64,000 bases of DNA from Orobanche coerulescens (lineage: Eukaryota > Streptophyta > Magnoliopsida > Lamiales > Orobanchaceae), in contig CM065802.1 of the NCBI GenBank assembly GCA_033398695.1, forward strand, positions 209,455,096-209,519,095, written 5' to 3'. Shown here one piece after another: positions 13,278 through 26,097 of this stretch. Positions within the stretch are counted from its first letter, which is position 1, and every line of letters begins with the position of its first letter. Both the position numbers and the translations under genes were made by a program. A model generated the notes under the pieces. That model made no database searches. It was given only the letters and a program-made list of their open reading frames with translations, and was not told the DNA's origin.

Positions 13278-14051
13278 TGTAATATCCAGAATTTCTACTA
13301 CTGTTGTTTGAGATTATTGTATCCGAGTTATATTGTACATCGTGGAATCTGTACAATATGGATAAAATAAATAAAGGACTGAGATGTCAGTATTGGTGCA
13401 ATTGTCGTATCTGGTCGACAATTGCATTTGAGAATATCGTGTATCAGGTTATCGTACTTTCGATATGAGGTATATCGTATGAGAATATTATTGGATTCAG
13501 TATACGTATTTAGTATGCCGTATGTTCGTATTCTGTATGTCGAGACAGGTGGTAACAGTTAAAATTGGCTAAGTATAGCATACTTAGCGTACGCTAATGT
13601 TTAAGACTTACGTACGCTAAATCACAAGAGTTACGTATGTTATGGCCGAAACATTACGTACGTAACATGGGAATCAGACGATCGAGTCATGGTCGGCAGG
13701 TGGGACCCTGTGTCGGCAGCTTTTGGCGGAAGGATGTTGACAAAGAGTCAACTACGACATTACGACGTTATACGGGATGTATTACGACGTAATATAAGGT
13801 TTTACTGTAGCAAGTCAACGTGTGTATTACGTGCGTAATGAAGGAAATGTTACGACGTAATCAAGTGGACGAAACAGACGATTAGATTTGGGATTAGCAT
13901 TACGTACGCTATCAAGGATGGCTGACGTACGTAATGCGTGTTACGTACGTTAACCTTGGTGTGTTACGTATGTAACGAACAGAAATGTTTTATAAGTGGA
14001 TGCCCGTCTTTCATTTCCTTCGACGTTTCTTTTCGTTTTTCGTCTTCAAAC

Positions 14052-14083
<32 letters not shown>

Positions 14084-16987
14084 GTTGGCCTTCCTAAGTC
14101 GATTTTGAGCTTGAGGACTTGGATTTGAGACTTGGATATGGAATTATTGATGATTCTTGAAGGGTTTGATTGGGTTATTCATGTTCTTGAGGTATGTTGT
14201 TGAATTCTTCACTTTGATTTCGGATTTTGGTATTGTTATCAGTATATGATTCGTATGAAGTTGATTGTGATGCTGTTGTTACGATTATTGAGGCTACATG
14301 AACTATATGTTGAAGGAAGATGGTGTTATGATGGTTTATACCTTGAATATGTTGATTATGATTATGAAATCATAGGGTTCTTGATGTTCTTGGTATTGTT
14401 ACTTCGATTCTTGATGTTAGGGAGATCGTATGTTCAAGAACATGTTGATATACACATTGAATTGTGATTAGGGATTGTTTAGATGTTAGAAAACATCGGA
14501 TTACATTGTTTTAATGGCTATGAACAAGGTTTTGAATCCATTAGTGTTCTTGAGGAACTTCTTGATGAATTTAACATAGCAAGACGATCGTAGATTAAAT
14601 TATCGGTACCTTTGGATATGAAAATCGAATGTTCATTGATTGTAGTGATAGAATTCGTATGTTCTTGATGAAATACGAATCATGATATCAATTTGAAATC
14701 CGAAAAGATTGTGGTTGATCGTCGAATATGATTTCCTTTACGTCCGTACCCGTAATAGCATTGTGGTTGTGAATTCGTAATTGTTTGAATCGGATTATTC
14801 GAAATTGTGTTAATCGGGATAATTGTGAAATCGTTGAGTTTATCGATCGATGATATTGATTAGTAATTATCGGATTTCGGTTCATATGATGGATATGAAT
14901 TCGTAAAATAGTTTGAGTTATACTATTTGGTTTTGTATATGATTGAGGTATCGTTGAATCGTTGAGATGATTTGGTTGGTCGTGTTGGTTGTTAATAGTT
15001 ATCAGATCTATGTTATTTGATTACTTCGATAGGTTAAGATTATTGATCGGTGATTATAACCGGATGCTGCGGTCGTGTTCGAGTACATTCGTGAATTGCT
15101 TTGGTCGGGGCCGAGGATCTTGTAGACGAAGCCAATGGGATTGGTAGCGGCTTCGTCATCGTCGTATCGGTATCGAGGCAAGTTATTACTTTCTCAGTTA
15201 TAATGTTTAATGAATGATTTCAGTTTCATTTCGTTTATAATGCATATAGCGATGATTATTATTGTGAACTCTGGGTATTTGGATTGGATATCGTTTTTCC
15301 GATTCTGGGAGTTAAATCATAATGTATATAATTTATTTCGGTTATTGGTATATTTGGGTATCGAGGATACATTGTGATAAAGATGAGGATTCGAGTATTT
15401 ATGGTTCATGATATGTTTGGATCATCGAGCGTTGCGGATAATCGTCGATGATGATTGGACATCGAGGTTGCTCCCGAAGGACTCGGGGCAAGTATTCCAT
15501 ATTGATTATGGTTTAGTGTTATTTATTTTGGTCTCTTACATTTTCTTTCATGTTGTTGAACATGGAGTCGTCCTAGTAAATTGTCATGTTGTCGTGCATG
15601 TTATGTTGTTCATGTTGATGAACGTGTTGATTTGCATATGTGTATGCATATTGTGTTGTTTATGTTGTGTAAATAATCCGATGGGATTATGAGGATCTAT
15701 GCTGAGGGCACTGGATCGAATGTCCACCATGCGTTGGTTTGACGGGATCATCATGGGGATCTATGCTGAGGGCGCTGGATCGTTGGACAGGTTTTCCACC
15801 ATGCGTTGGTTCGACGGGATCATCATGGGGATCTATGCTGAGGGCGCTGGATCGTTGGATTACCAGTATTGTGTTGATGGAATCATGTGGATTCGCATCG
15901 TTGATTTTATCATATGTTGTTGTGCATATGTGTATTGTTGGTTATCTACCTTATGCTGATCTGATAGGATCATCAAAGGGATCTAGGCTGAGGGCGCTGG
16001 ATCACGGGATTTCCATTGAGTATGCATTATTGTTATTGTTGTGATCATATTGACGTGGTCATATGAGTATGCATTCGTAGGTCTTGTGTTAGGACCGTGT
16101 TCGTATGATGTTATGTTCTGATCTCGGATTAGACTGACGTGACTATCGTGGTATTGTACCTCTCGAGGTATGTTCCGTATTTCCTTTGGTATTCGTCTTG
16201 TGATGGACAATCGGTTATTGTTTTGGGATTTGATGATGTTATCCGATGGATTGTATTGGTCAGAACTGGTACTTTTCCGTATCGTGAGTTGGTTGTGATA
16301 GTTTGAGAATCTTGAGTATTGTTTGAGATACAGTACATATATTATGTTCGAGTTTATTGGTTAATCGAGTACGAGATGTGAAATGTGATAATGGTTATTC
16401 TGATGAGAATTACTTGAGTAAGCAAAGTTATGGCGGTAAGATTAAATTAGTCGTATTCTTACATTGTATTCTCATTGGTATGTATTTATTGATGTGATGT
16501 GACGGTTATCATTGTTGGATATTATGGCTGACCCCATCGTGGGATTTTTTTTAGGTTCTTGGAGTATCGAGCTTGTAGCGGTCGTGAAGAGATGAGCTTC
16601 CCGGAGGATACTGGCTAGGACATGTTTTGTGCATTGAGTTTCTTGATTGGTTCTTTTATTCCGCTGCTAGAGTATCTTTATGGTTGGTCTTTTTTCCGCT
16701 GCGTGAGTATTTTGAAACGCTCTTTTGGTATCTGGTAACTGAGGTTACTTTGGAAATCATTTTCTAAACTTTTGAGTGTCGGCCGTTTGGCCTTGTGATT
16801 TCAAATGAGTTTTTACGACGGTTTTTGATAAATGGATTTTATAAGTCTTTGTGAATTTTTAAAGATAGTACCGTCGTTGGCCTCTTGGGCATTTGTAAAT
16901 ATTTGCGAAAAATTCTTTTAGCCTTGTGGGTTCTATCTCGGGGCCCACGGCACTGTAATATTTCAGGTTAAATCTGGGGGTGTTGCA
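13278..16987 (+). mobile_element. Chromovirus-like LTR, copy 3
   Basis: This copy is 3710 bp and starts TGTAATATCC. It ends TGTTGCA, one substitution from the TGTTACA of the other copies. Its palindrome array (about 13583-13974) is locally damaged: three palindromes have lost the same central T. The remainder tracks copies 1 and 2 closely. Confidence 0.88.
13583..13974. promoter_or_regulatory. Palindrome array with repeated centre deletions, LTR copy 3
   Basis: Between about 13755 and 13860 the palindromes read TTACGACGTTA, ATTACGACGTAAT and GTTACGACGTAAT where copy 2 has an intact TACGTACG core. One further core is changed to ACGTGCGT. The palindromes outside this stretch are intact. Confidence 0.7.
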
Positions 16988-19210
16988 GAATATGGTATCG
17001 GAGCTTAGGTTGAGAAAACCTCGGCATTTCGATCGAGTTGGTTCTGTTTTGTCGTGTTATTTGAGTTCTCGATTTGACTAATGTTAGAGCCGTGAGTTTT
17101 TGTGTTCACTCAGACTTGTGCGTTATGTGATTTACCAGTGTGGTACTGGGGTTGTCATAAACTTTTCCAAATGGTATTAACATATTTCTTCGGATAGAAA
17201 TGTGTCGTGTTCTCGAGTTGAACTGATTTTGCAAAATGCGTGTTTTGAAAATATCTGCGTCGAGTATTTTCTTGAGTTGAGACATGTGCCAGTATCACGG
17301 GGAATCGTCGGCTTCACGATCTGTAAGTATTGGATTTTTGAATTGCATTGAGATTTATTGCTGTTCTATAGTTGATATGCTTTGAGATTCAGCAGAATAT
17401 TATGCGTCACGGTATGAGACGACAGAGTTGAGACAGGATTGATGATCTTAGGAAGTTATGATTCTGAAATCAATATGTCGGTTAAGTTTTGGAACGGAAT
17501 TGTGTATTTGGGAGCAGGACTGTGGATTGTTTAGAAGAACATGTAGTCGTGTTAGTTCATTTGAGGTAAATGAACTATTTTTGAGCATTTGAAAATGATA
17601 TTTTTCAAAATGAACGTTTTACGGATGTTTTACGGAAAATGATTTTGGGCCGAGACCCAATTGATTTTGAAATAATTTTATAACTCAGGACTTGAGGTCC
17701 AAAAAGGGTTTTCTACTTTTTAAACTTCTTGTAATACGAAATGAGATACGGGCTGAGACCTTAATGTTTCAAAAGGATTTTTGTTTTCGAAAACTCTCGA
17801 GATTTGTAAAACACGTTACCAATCGTTTATCGATTTTATTACTACCTTTCGGGGTTTAATTTATCTGTTCAAATGAAACTTCTCGAGAAGTCTTTCGCTG
17901 TGTTGATTTGATTCCATATTTATTTAAACGTATGTTTTCGAAAAGAATTTTCATCGAGAACTTGACGTAAGCAAACTGATTTAATTTTTTCGAAAATTGA
18001 TTTCGTGGTCCTACGAAAACTTATGTTTTGAGTTTTGAAATTTTTGAAAGAACTTTCGAAAATTCGTCTTCGTAACAAGATTATATGAAGTCAAACTGGT
18101 TTTGAAAATGTGATTGATGTACATACGCATTTAGTGCATCAGGCATAGCATATCGATGGTACAAGTAAAAGAGATTCAAAGTTTAGTATGGTAGATTGGA
18201 TATCCATGGGTGATCAATAGATTGATCAAGCAAGAGAATTATACTGCGTTTTGTAGAATCGATACAGATGTAATTTTTGGAATTTTGGATTTTGTGAAAC
18301 TGGAGCATATGTGCTATGTGGCTTTATTGATGTGGTAGTAGCGTGACTTTACTACTTTTGAATTTTGAGCCGTACCGATTGGTCATTCCCACTTCATGTA
18401 TGATTTAGAATGTTCGACGATTTGTGATTGTTTGTTCGTACGCCGAGGGGTATGTTCACCAGTCAGATATGTTTATTGAGATCCATTGTATGTGATCGGT
18501 GTGTCGTTTTGAGAATTTTGTTTTTCATATATCTGTCTCTGTGGTTCGGTGTTCATCGTGTTGGAGCTTACCGTTTAAAGGTATTCTCAATTATCGTTGA
18601 CCGTTCATTGGACGTATTGGAGTTTATCATGTTGATGATATTCTCGATTGTGTTTTGACCTCTGGTTGGTCATATTGGAGTTTATCATGTTGATGATATT
18701 CTCGATTATGTTTTGACCTCTGGTTGGTCATATGGGAATTTATCATGTTGATAATAAATTCGGTTGATTTATTAGTTGATCATTTTTGGTGATCATCTGA
18801 GCGTTCGAATTTTGTGTTGATGTTTCGGGATTCGTGTCGTTGTTTTGGGCGGTTGTTTCGCAGATGTATTGTGTATTATTCGTCTTATCGGAATTGGGAC
18901 TGATTGTGTAATCAGGCAGACAGGATTTTGATTCGGGCAGATTGTTTCATCCGAAGATGATATATTTTTGTTGAGACTCAGAGAATTGTAATCGTAAGCG
19001 TATTGGGACTGTACAGTGAGATCGCTTGCTAGTATCTCAGAAGATCGTCGACCTACGTATTTGTAAGTGTGCTCTTTTGGTTATTCAGTAATGATAATGA
19101 TTGATCGTTGTCGTGATGGTTTTGGGACATTTTGGTTGAACCTTATGTTTATTTATTTTTATAACGGATTGCAAGTTTCGAGGCCGAAACTTATTTTAAG
19201 TGGTGTAGAA
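16988..19210 (+). mobile_element. Non-coding internal segment, unit 3
   Basis: This segment carries the primer site at 16993-17004 and the 58-bp triplet near 18626. Compared with the earlier units it has 26 extra bases near 18836-18862 and 10 extra bases near 19018-19028. Both are also present in the fifth unit, so they are probably ancestral and were lost in the units to the left. No coding capacity is seen. Confidence 0.82.
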
Positions 19211-22188
19211 TGTAATATCCGGAATTTCTGCTATTGTTGTTTGAGATTTTTTTATCCGAGTTATATTGTACATCGTGGAATCTGTACAGTATGGATAAAA
19301 TAAATAAAGGACTGAGATATCAGTATTGGTGCAATTGTCGTATCTGGTCGACAATTGCATTTGAGAATATCGTGTATCAGGTTATCGTACTTTCGATATG
19401 AGGTATATCGTATGAGAATATTATTAGATTCAGTATACGTATTCAGTATGCCGTATGTTCATATTCTGTATTGTCGAGACAGGTGGTAACAGTTAAAATT
19501 GGCCAAGTATAGAATACTTAGCATACGCTAATGTTTAAGACTTACGTACGCTAAATCACAAGAGTTACGTATGTTATGGCCGAGACATTACGTACGTAAC
19601 ATGGGAATCAGACAATCGAGTCATGGTCGGCATGTGGGACCCTGTGTCGGCAGCTTTCGGCGGAAGGATATTGACAGGCGAGTCAACTACATATTACATA
19701 CGTTATACAGGATGTATTACGTACGTAATATAAGGTTTTACTGTAGCAATTCAACGTGCGTATTACGTACGTAATGAAGGAAATGTTATGTACGTAATCA
19801 AGTGGACGAAACAGGACAGTTAGTTTTGGGATTAGCATTACGTACGAAACAAGGATGGCTGACGTACGTAATGCGTGTTACGTACGTTAACCCTGGTGTG
19901 TTACGTACGTAACGAACATAAATGTTTTATAAGTGGATGCCCGTCTTTCATTTCCTTCGACGTTTCTTTTCATTTTTCTTCTTCAAACTTTGAGAGAGAG
20001 AGAGAGATGTTGGCCTTCCTAAGTCGATTTTGAGCTTGAGGACTTGTATTTGAGACTTGGATATGGAATTATGGATGATTCTTGAAGGGTTTGATTGGGT
20101 TATTCATATTCTTGAGGTATGTTGTTGAATTCTTCACTTTGATTTCGGATTTTGGTATTGTTATCAGTATATGATTCGTATGAAGTTGATTGTGATGTTG
20201 TTGTTACGATTATTGAGGCTACATGAACTATATGTTGAAGGAAGATGGTGTTATGATGGTTTATACCTTGAATATCTTGATTATGATTATGAAATCATAG
20301 AGTTCTTGATGTTCTTGGTATTGTTACTTCGATTCTTGATGTTAGGGAGATCGTATGTTCAAGAACATGTTGATATACACATTGAATTGTGATTAGTGAT
20401 TGTTTAGATGTTAGAAAACATCGGATTACATTGTTTTAATGGCTATGAACAAGGTTTTGAATCCATTAGTGTTCTTGAGGAACTTCTTGATGAATTTTAC
20501 ATAGCAAGACGATCGTAGGTTGAATTATCGGTACCTTTGGATATGAAAATCGAATGTTAATTGATTGTAGTGATAGAATTCGTATGTTCTTGATGAAATA
20601 CGAATCATGATATCAATTTGGAATCCGAAAAGATTGTGATTGATCGTCGAATATGATTTCCTTTATGTCCGTACCCGTAATCGCATTGTGGTTGTGAATT
20701 CGTAATTGTTTGAATTGGATTATTCGAAATTGTGTTAATCGGGATAATTGTGAAATCATTGAGTTTATCGATCGATGATATTGATTAGTAATTATCGGAT
20801 TTCGGTTCATATGATGGATATGAATTCGAGTTATACTATTTGGTTTGTATGTGATTGAGGTATCGTTGAATCGTTGAGATGATTTGGTTGGTCGTGTTGG
20901 TTGTTAATAGTTATCGGATATGTTATTTGATTACTTCGATAGGTTGAGATTATTGATCGGTGATTATAACCGGATGCTGCGGTCGTGTTCGAGTACGTTC
21001 GTAAATTGCTTCGGTCGGGGCCGAGGAGCTCGTAGACGAAGGCAATGGGATTGGTAGCGGCTTCGTCATCGTCGTATCGGTATCGAGGCAAGTTATTACT
21101 TGCTCAGTTATAATGTTTAATGAATGATTTCAGTTTCATTTTGTTTATAATGCATATAGCGATGATTATTATTGTGAACTCTGGGTATTTGGATTGGATA
21201 TCGTTCTTCCGATTCTGGGAGTTAAATCATAATGTATATGATTTATTTCGGTTATTGGTATATTTGGGTATCGAGGATACATTGTGATAAAGACGAGGAT
21301 TCGAGTATTTATGGTTCATGATATGTTTGGATCGTCGAGCGTTGCGGATAATCATCGATGATGATTGGACATCGAGGTTGCTCTCGAAGGACTCGGGGCA
21401 AGTATTCCATATTGATTATGGTTTAGTGTTATTTATTTTGGTCTCTTACATTTCCTTTCATGTTGTTGAACATGGAGTCGTCCTAGTAAATTGTCATGTT
21501 GTCGTGCATGTTATGTTGTTCATGTTGATGAACGTGTTGATTTGCATATGTGTATGCATATTGTGTTGTTTATGTTGTGTAAATAATCCGATGGGATTAT
21601 GAGGATCTATGCTGAGGGCGCTGGATCGAATGTTCACCATGCGTTGGTTCGACGGGATCATCATGGGGATCTATGCTGAGGGCGCTGGATCGTTGGACAG
21701 GTTTTCCACCATGCGTTGGTTCGACGGGATCATCATGGGGATCTATGCTGAGGGCGCTGGATCGTTGGATTACCAGTATTGTGTTGATGGAATCATGTGG
21801 ATTCACATCGTTGATTTTATCATATGTTGTTGTGCATATGTGTATTGTTGGTTATCCACCTTATGCTGATCTGATAGGATCATCAAGGGATCTAGGCTGA
21901 GGGCGCTGGATCACGGGATTTCCATTGAGTATGCATTATTGTTATTGTTGTGATCATATTGACGTGGTCATATGAGTATGCATTCTTAGGTCTTGTGTTA
22001 GGACCGTGTTCGTATGATGTTATGTTCTGATCTCGGATTAGACTGACGTGACTGTCGTGGTATTGTACCTCTCGAAGTATGTTCCGTATTTCCTTTGGTA
22101 TTCGTCTTGTGATAGACAATCAGTTATTATTTTGGGATTTGATGATGTTATCCGATGGATTGTATTGGTCAGAACTGGTACTTTTCCG
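19211..22188 (+). mobile_element. Chromovirus-like LTR, copy 4, truncated at its 3' end
   Basis: This copy starts TGTAATATCC and carries the palindrome array at about 19510-19920 and a shortened GA run. It stops within CTTTTCCGTA, where the sequence switches to the last 40 bp of an Athila-like LTR. About 0.7 kb of LTR is missing. The exact breakpoint is ambiguous by about 3 bp because both partners share GTA. Confidence 0.87.
19510..19920. promoter_or_regulatory. Phased palindrome array, LTR copy 4
   Basis: This array is homologous to the arrays in copies 1-3. Several palindromes carry substitutions, such as TTACATACGTTA, while others remain perfect TTACGTACGTAA. Confidence 0.7.
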
Positions 22189-22229
22189 TATACGATAACG
22201 TGCACTTGCGTTCAAGAAATATCGCAACA
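22189..22229 (+). mobile_element. Remnant (about 40 bp) of Athila-like 5' LTR
   Basis: The last bases TACGATAACGTGCACTTGCG through ATCGCAACA match the 3' end of the LTR at 28703-30026. The rest of the 5' LTR is missing. Confidence 0.85.
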
Positions 22230-22235
22230 AGTTTT

Positions 22236-22251
22236 TGGCGCCGTTGTCGGG
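22236..22251 (+). other. Primer-binding site (Asp tRNA type, Athila)
   Basis: TGGCGCCGTTGTCGGG lies 6 bp after the LTR end. It matches the Athila-type site TGGCGCCGTTGCCGGG except for one C-to-T change. Confidence 0.85.
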
Positions 22252-22385
22252 TACTAAAATTTTTGCTAATATCGATTTCAGTATTTCTAGTCTTAGTTTG
22301 AACGTTTTTATTTACTTATTTTCGTGTATTTAATTTTATTTATTTATTTATTTGTTTTTCCTTTCAGGAATTTTTCGGGTAGTGC

Positions 22386-24957
22386 ATGAGAAAACTCGGT
22401 AACAAAGGCCTACTACCTTTGAATACCGAACTCGAGCGCACTCTTAGTAGAAAGAAGAAGGAGAAACGAGAGCTACCGACAACAGTCACTATGGCTGAAA
22501 ATATCGAAATTCAAGGAGGAGATAACCATGTGCAGCAAGCTCAACCGGCATTAGCACTTCGAGATTATGCTATGCCGCAGATTAATGCTAATTTTTCGGG
22601 GATCCGGCGTCCAACAATCCAAGCCAACAATTTCGAAATCAAGCCTGCTATTATTCAGATGGTGCAGGCTAGCCAGTTTTGTGGATTGCCGAATGATGAC
22701 CCCAACGCACATATTGCTTCTTTTCTCGAGATTTGCGACACGTTCAAGAACAATGGTGTCACCGACGATGCTATCAGATTACGGCTTTTCCCTTTCTCTT
22801 TGAGGGATAAAGCGAAATTTTGGCTGAATTCCTTACCGCCGGGCTCGATCACGACATGGGCAGAGTTAGCGCAAGCCTTCCTTGCCAAATTCTTCCCACC
22901 TTCAAAGACGGCGAGGTTACGGAACGAGATCACTACCTTTGGTCAGTATGATATGGAGTTGCTTCACGAGGTGTGGGAGCGATACAAAGATTTGTTACGG
23001 AGATGCCCACATCACGGCCTTCCGGACTGGGTTCAGATTCAGACGTTCTACAATGGTTTGAGTGCTTCCACACGCACTCTCGTGGATGCAGCCGCCGGTG
23101 GAGCTTTGATGGAAAGACGATGGCTGAAGCACACTCGTTGTTGGAAGCTATGGCCGCTAATGCTTATCAATGGCCCTCCGAACGAATAACGCCGAAGCGA
23201 GTTATGGAAATTTCGAGTAATGACCCGATATCTACATTGTCAGCCCAAGTCGCAGCCTTAACACAGCAGCTTCAAGCATTTTCGCATGGTCCTTCCCCCG
23301 TTACCATTGAGTCTTGCAATTGGTGTAACGGATCTCACCCTAGCGCGGAGTGCCAAGTCGGAAACCCGTTCGAGCAGCCCCAAATTGAACAAGCTCAGTT
23401 CGTAGGAAACGGAAACCGGCAAAATAATCCGTACTCCAACACGTATAATCCGGGGTGGCGTAATCATCCCAACTTCTCGTGGAGAAACGGACAGAACTCG
23501 AACCAGCCACCATTCACTCAAAACTAACAGCAGCCTCCTCCCGCTCCAACAGTTTCTCTCGAGGAAGCAATTGCGAAATTGGCAGCGAATACGAGTCAAT
23601 TCATGACCCGTACTGAAGCAACATTGCAAAATCATTCCGCCTCCATTCGCAACTTGGAAGTTCAACTGGGCCAGATTGCTAATGTGTTGACAGCCCGCCC
23701 GGAGACAAATCCTAGAGAAAGTCTAAATGCGATCAGTTTGAGAAGCGGGAACGAGGTGTGTGACCAGCCCGAGAGAAGTGAAATTGAGGAGAAGAAAAAT
23801 TTAGCAATGGAGGAATCACAAGATTGGAGACCCTCGATAACGTTTCTGGATAATCCGAAGGCATATGTGCCACCCGTCCCGTTTCCGCAGAGATTACAGC
23901 AGAAAAAGGCAGACAAGCAATTCTCTAAGTTCCTCGACGTGTTCAAGAAGCTTCATATTAACATTCCATTTGCTGACGCGTTGGAACAAATGCCAAGCTA
24001 CGTTAAATTCATGAAAGAGATCTTGTCAAAGAAAAGAAAACTCGAGGAGTTTGAGACAGTCGCCTTGACGGAGGAGTGCAGGGCGATTCTTCAGAAGAAG
24101 CTTCCACCAAAATTGAAAGATCCGGGAAGTTTCAACATACCGTGCACCATGGGGAACTCTCTTTTAATAAGGCGTTGTGCGATCTCGGTGCTAGTATTAA
24201 CCTCATGCCTCTTTCTATTTTCAAGAAGCTGGGAATTGGAGAAGCAAAGCCGACGACGGTCTCCTTGCAATTAGCGGATCGATCTATTAAGTATCCGAGG
24301 GGAGTGATTGAAGACGTGTTAGTAAAAGTGGATAAATTTATCTTTCCAGCGGATTTTATCGTTCTCGACATGGAGAAAGATCAAGATATCCCGATTATCT
24401 TGGGACGACCATTTTTAGCGACCGGCCGAACTCTTATAGACGTGGAAAAAGGGGAATTAACTCTGCGGGTTCAAGACGAGCATGTTACGTTCCAAGTGTT
24501 CAAATCCTTTTCATGTCCGGGAGGTGTTGATAAGATCTCACAAAGTGAAAGTGTGGAGGCCGTTGCGAAAGAAAGACACCGAAAAATTCATCATTCGAAA
24601 AACTCGGATTCTGTTTCAGATGATCAAACTTTTAAGAAAGATGTAGGACGAGTCGCATTTCTCAAGCATGTGAACATGCAATCATCGCCATCTGACCAGC
24701 CACAATCGAAAAAATCTGCTGCTATCATAAGTTCGTTCGTGAAAGAGGAAAATAAGCTGGAAGTCAAACAGACGTCTAGTCATGAGAAAAACGGGTGTTT
24801 CGGAAAATTGTTCTCGTCAAAACCTTTCTGCAACCAACATAGGGTGTCCGAACCGAAAATCGAATCATTAATGACCGATGGTCAAAATTTTAAAAACCAT
24901 ATTAACGGTTCGATGAATGGGGCGGAGATCAAATGGAGTTTGCGAAAAGCGAACTGA
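22386..24957 (+). pseudogene. Athila-like gag-protease polyprotein, broken
   Basis: The frame opens at ATG 22386, the start shared with the second copy at 47374. In order there is a basic N-terminus, a retrotransposon gag core ([16 protein letters not shown] near 22785-22850, then the LHEVWERYKDLLRRCP segment), a C-x2-C zinc-knuckle-like CNWCNGSH, and an aspartic protease with CDLGAS and IPIILGRPF. The last residues (NFKNHINGSMNGA) look like an integrase C-terminus, so the reverse transcriptase, RNase H and integrase core have been cut out. Breaks relative to the other copy are a 1-bp deletion near 23110, a TAA stop at 23525, and a 1-bp deletion near 24155. The product would package RNA and process the polyprotein, but it cannot be made intact. 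Confidence 0.88.
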
Positions 24958-24998
24958 TTTTTAAATAGGTCCGGCTGAAGACTATAAACTTAGTGCTT

Positions 24999-25016
24999 CT
25001 CGGGAGGCAACCCGAG
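24999..25016 (+). other. Short hairpin CTCGGG-AGGCAA-CCCGAG after the gag-protease frame
   Basis: A perfect 6-bp stem with a 6-base loop lies 42 bp after the stop codon. The second element has it at 50021-50038 with one mismatch. The GGGAGGCAACCC core is a recurrent feature just after pol in Athila-type elements, as far as I recall. Its function is unknown. Confidence 0.6.
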
Positions 25017-25173
25017 TTCTTAGTTGTAGATTTTTGCGTTTCTATTTTTTTTCTTGCATTCTTGAATTTTTATTTTTCATCATTTTGTGCTTTGATTTGC
25101 TTTTACCTCTCGCTCTTGACATGTTCTTCTTAAAATTCTGTGCAGGAAAAGTCCCAGGGAAGAAATTTATGCC

Positions 25174-25396
25174 TGAGCCGCGGCACAAGGCTTGTGAGTC
25201 GCGGCACACACAAATCAAAAGGGCGAGATAAACTTTCTGTACTATGTGCCGCGGCACAACGCTACTGAGTCGCGGCACACTTGAGCCCTGAGCCGCGGCA
25301 CACGGAAGCTGAGCCGCGGCCCGCGACAAAACATACGAGCAGGTAAAAAGGGACTGTACTCTGTGCCGCGGCTCACTTGAGCTGTGCCGCGGCACA
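25174..25396. repeat. Paired CCGCGG palindromes at 21-bp steps, Athila element no. 1 spacer
   Basis: Eight copies of a motif close to TGTGCCGCGGCACA or TGAGCCGCGGCACA have centres after 25180, 25201, 25251, 25272, 25295, 25316, 25368 and 25389. The steps are 21, 50, 21, 23, 21, 52 and 21 bp. Spacer sequences differ. The array lies about 700 bp upstream of the second ORF. Confidence 0.85.
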
Positions 25397-26097
25397 CCTT
25401 GCGGAATTTGAATAGCCCAGGTAGTTTATAACTCTCATTCGGCCGACTAACCAGGTACGCTTCCCTTCCCTTTTCTCTCCCTTGCGCGCGCGATCGGCCA
25501 ACCTTCATCTCCCTTCTTCTTCTTGCAATTTTCTTGCACTTTTCACAATCCAAGCAAGGTAAGTCAAAGTCTCTAATCTCAAATTGTTCTATGAATTTAA
25601 ATGTGAAGTTGTGTTATGCATTTGATGGTTGAATATGTTTATTTCTTCTTTCAAAAGTTCTATGATGGTTAAGTGGAGGATATGATGGTTTTTGGTTGAT
25701 TTTTCATGATTATTTTCGATGATGAATGAGTTGAATGTGTCGTTTGTCATGACGAATGAGTAGTGTTTTTGTTCTTGGGGATTTAATCGAGCTATTGTCA
25801 TATTTGTTCTTCAATTGAACTCATGCCCTTTAAGTGTTTGATGAAATGTCTGAATGAAAAATTTTCTTTGTTAAGGCAATATTTTGAATCTATGTGCAAC
25901 GTATTCGCTCGGAATTACAAAGAACCCCAAACCGTACGTCTAGTTTAAACGTTATGGTTCAATTTCATTTTTCTCTCACGGCTGTGCTATCTCGTTAAAT
26001 TTCTGATTTACGGCCGGATATCCTTAGCCGAGTGATGATTATTCTCGTTATTGTTTGAGTAAGTAAAGTCCTATGTTTAATTTTTTCAGGACTCGCT

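Larger units (their letters stand above)
1..22188 (+). repeat. Tandem array of LTR + internal units, period about 5.9 kb
   Basis: The same sequence restarts at positions 1, 5900, 11792 and 17689, giving periods of 5899, 5892 and 5897 bp. Each unit contains one long LTR of about 3.7 kb and one internal segment of about 2.2 kb, so the order is internal-LTR-internal-LTR without the usual two-LTR boundaries. The array runs off the left edge and is cut near 22188 by an Athila-like element. A diverged fifth unit resumes at 30027. The first three units look almost identical by eye, the fourth is slightly diverged and the fifth clearly so. Such arrays usually arise by unequal recombination between LTRs of a retrotransposon; that origin is inferred. 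Confidence 0.93.
24958..26097 (+). other. Non-coding spacer between Athila-like gag-protease and second ORF
   Basis: The spacer starts with the conserved Athila post-pol motif around GGGAGGCAACCC. It then carries an array of CCGCGG-centred palindromes (about 25174-25396) and a T/G-rich stretch up to ATG 26098. No coding signal is seen. A possible splice acceptor (TTTTTTCAGGACTCGCT-like) precedes the ATG, as expected if the second ORF is expressed from a spliced RNA; that is inference. Confidence 0.65.

Noticed and set aside
22655..22933. Minus-strand frames opposite Athila gag (also 47643-47924)
   Set aside because: They are shadows of the sense gag frame, whose gag motifs are clear.
25042..25553. 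Minus-strand frames rich in PRH/RGT repeats in the Athila spacer
   Set aside because: They are translations of the CCGCGG palindrome array, not genes.
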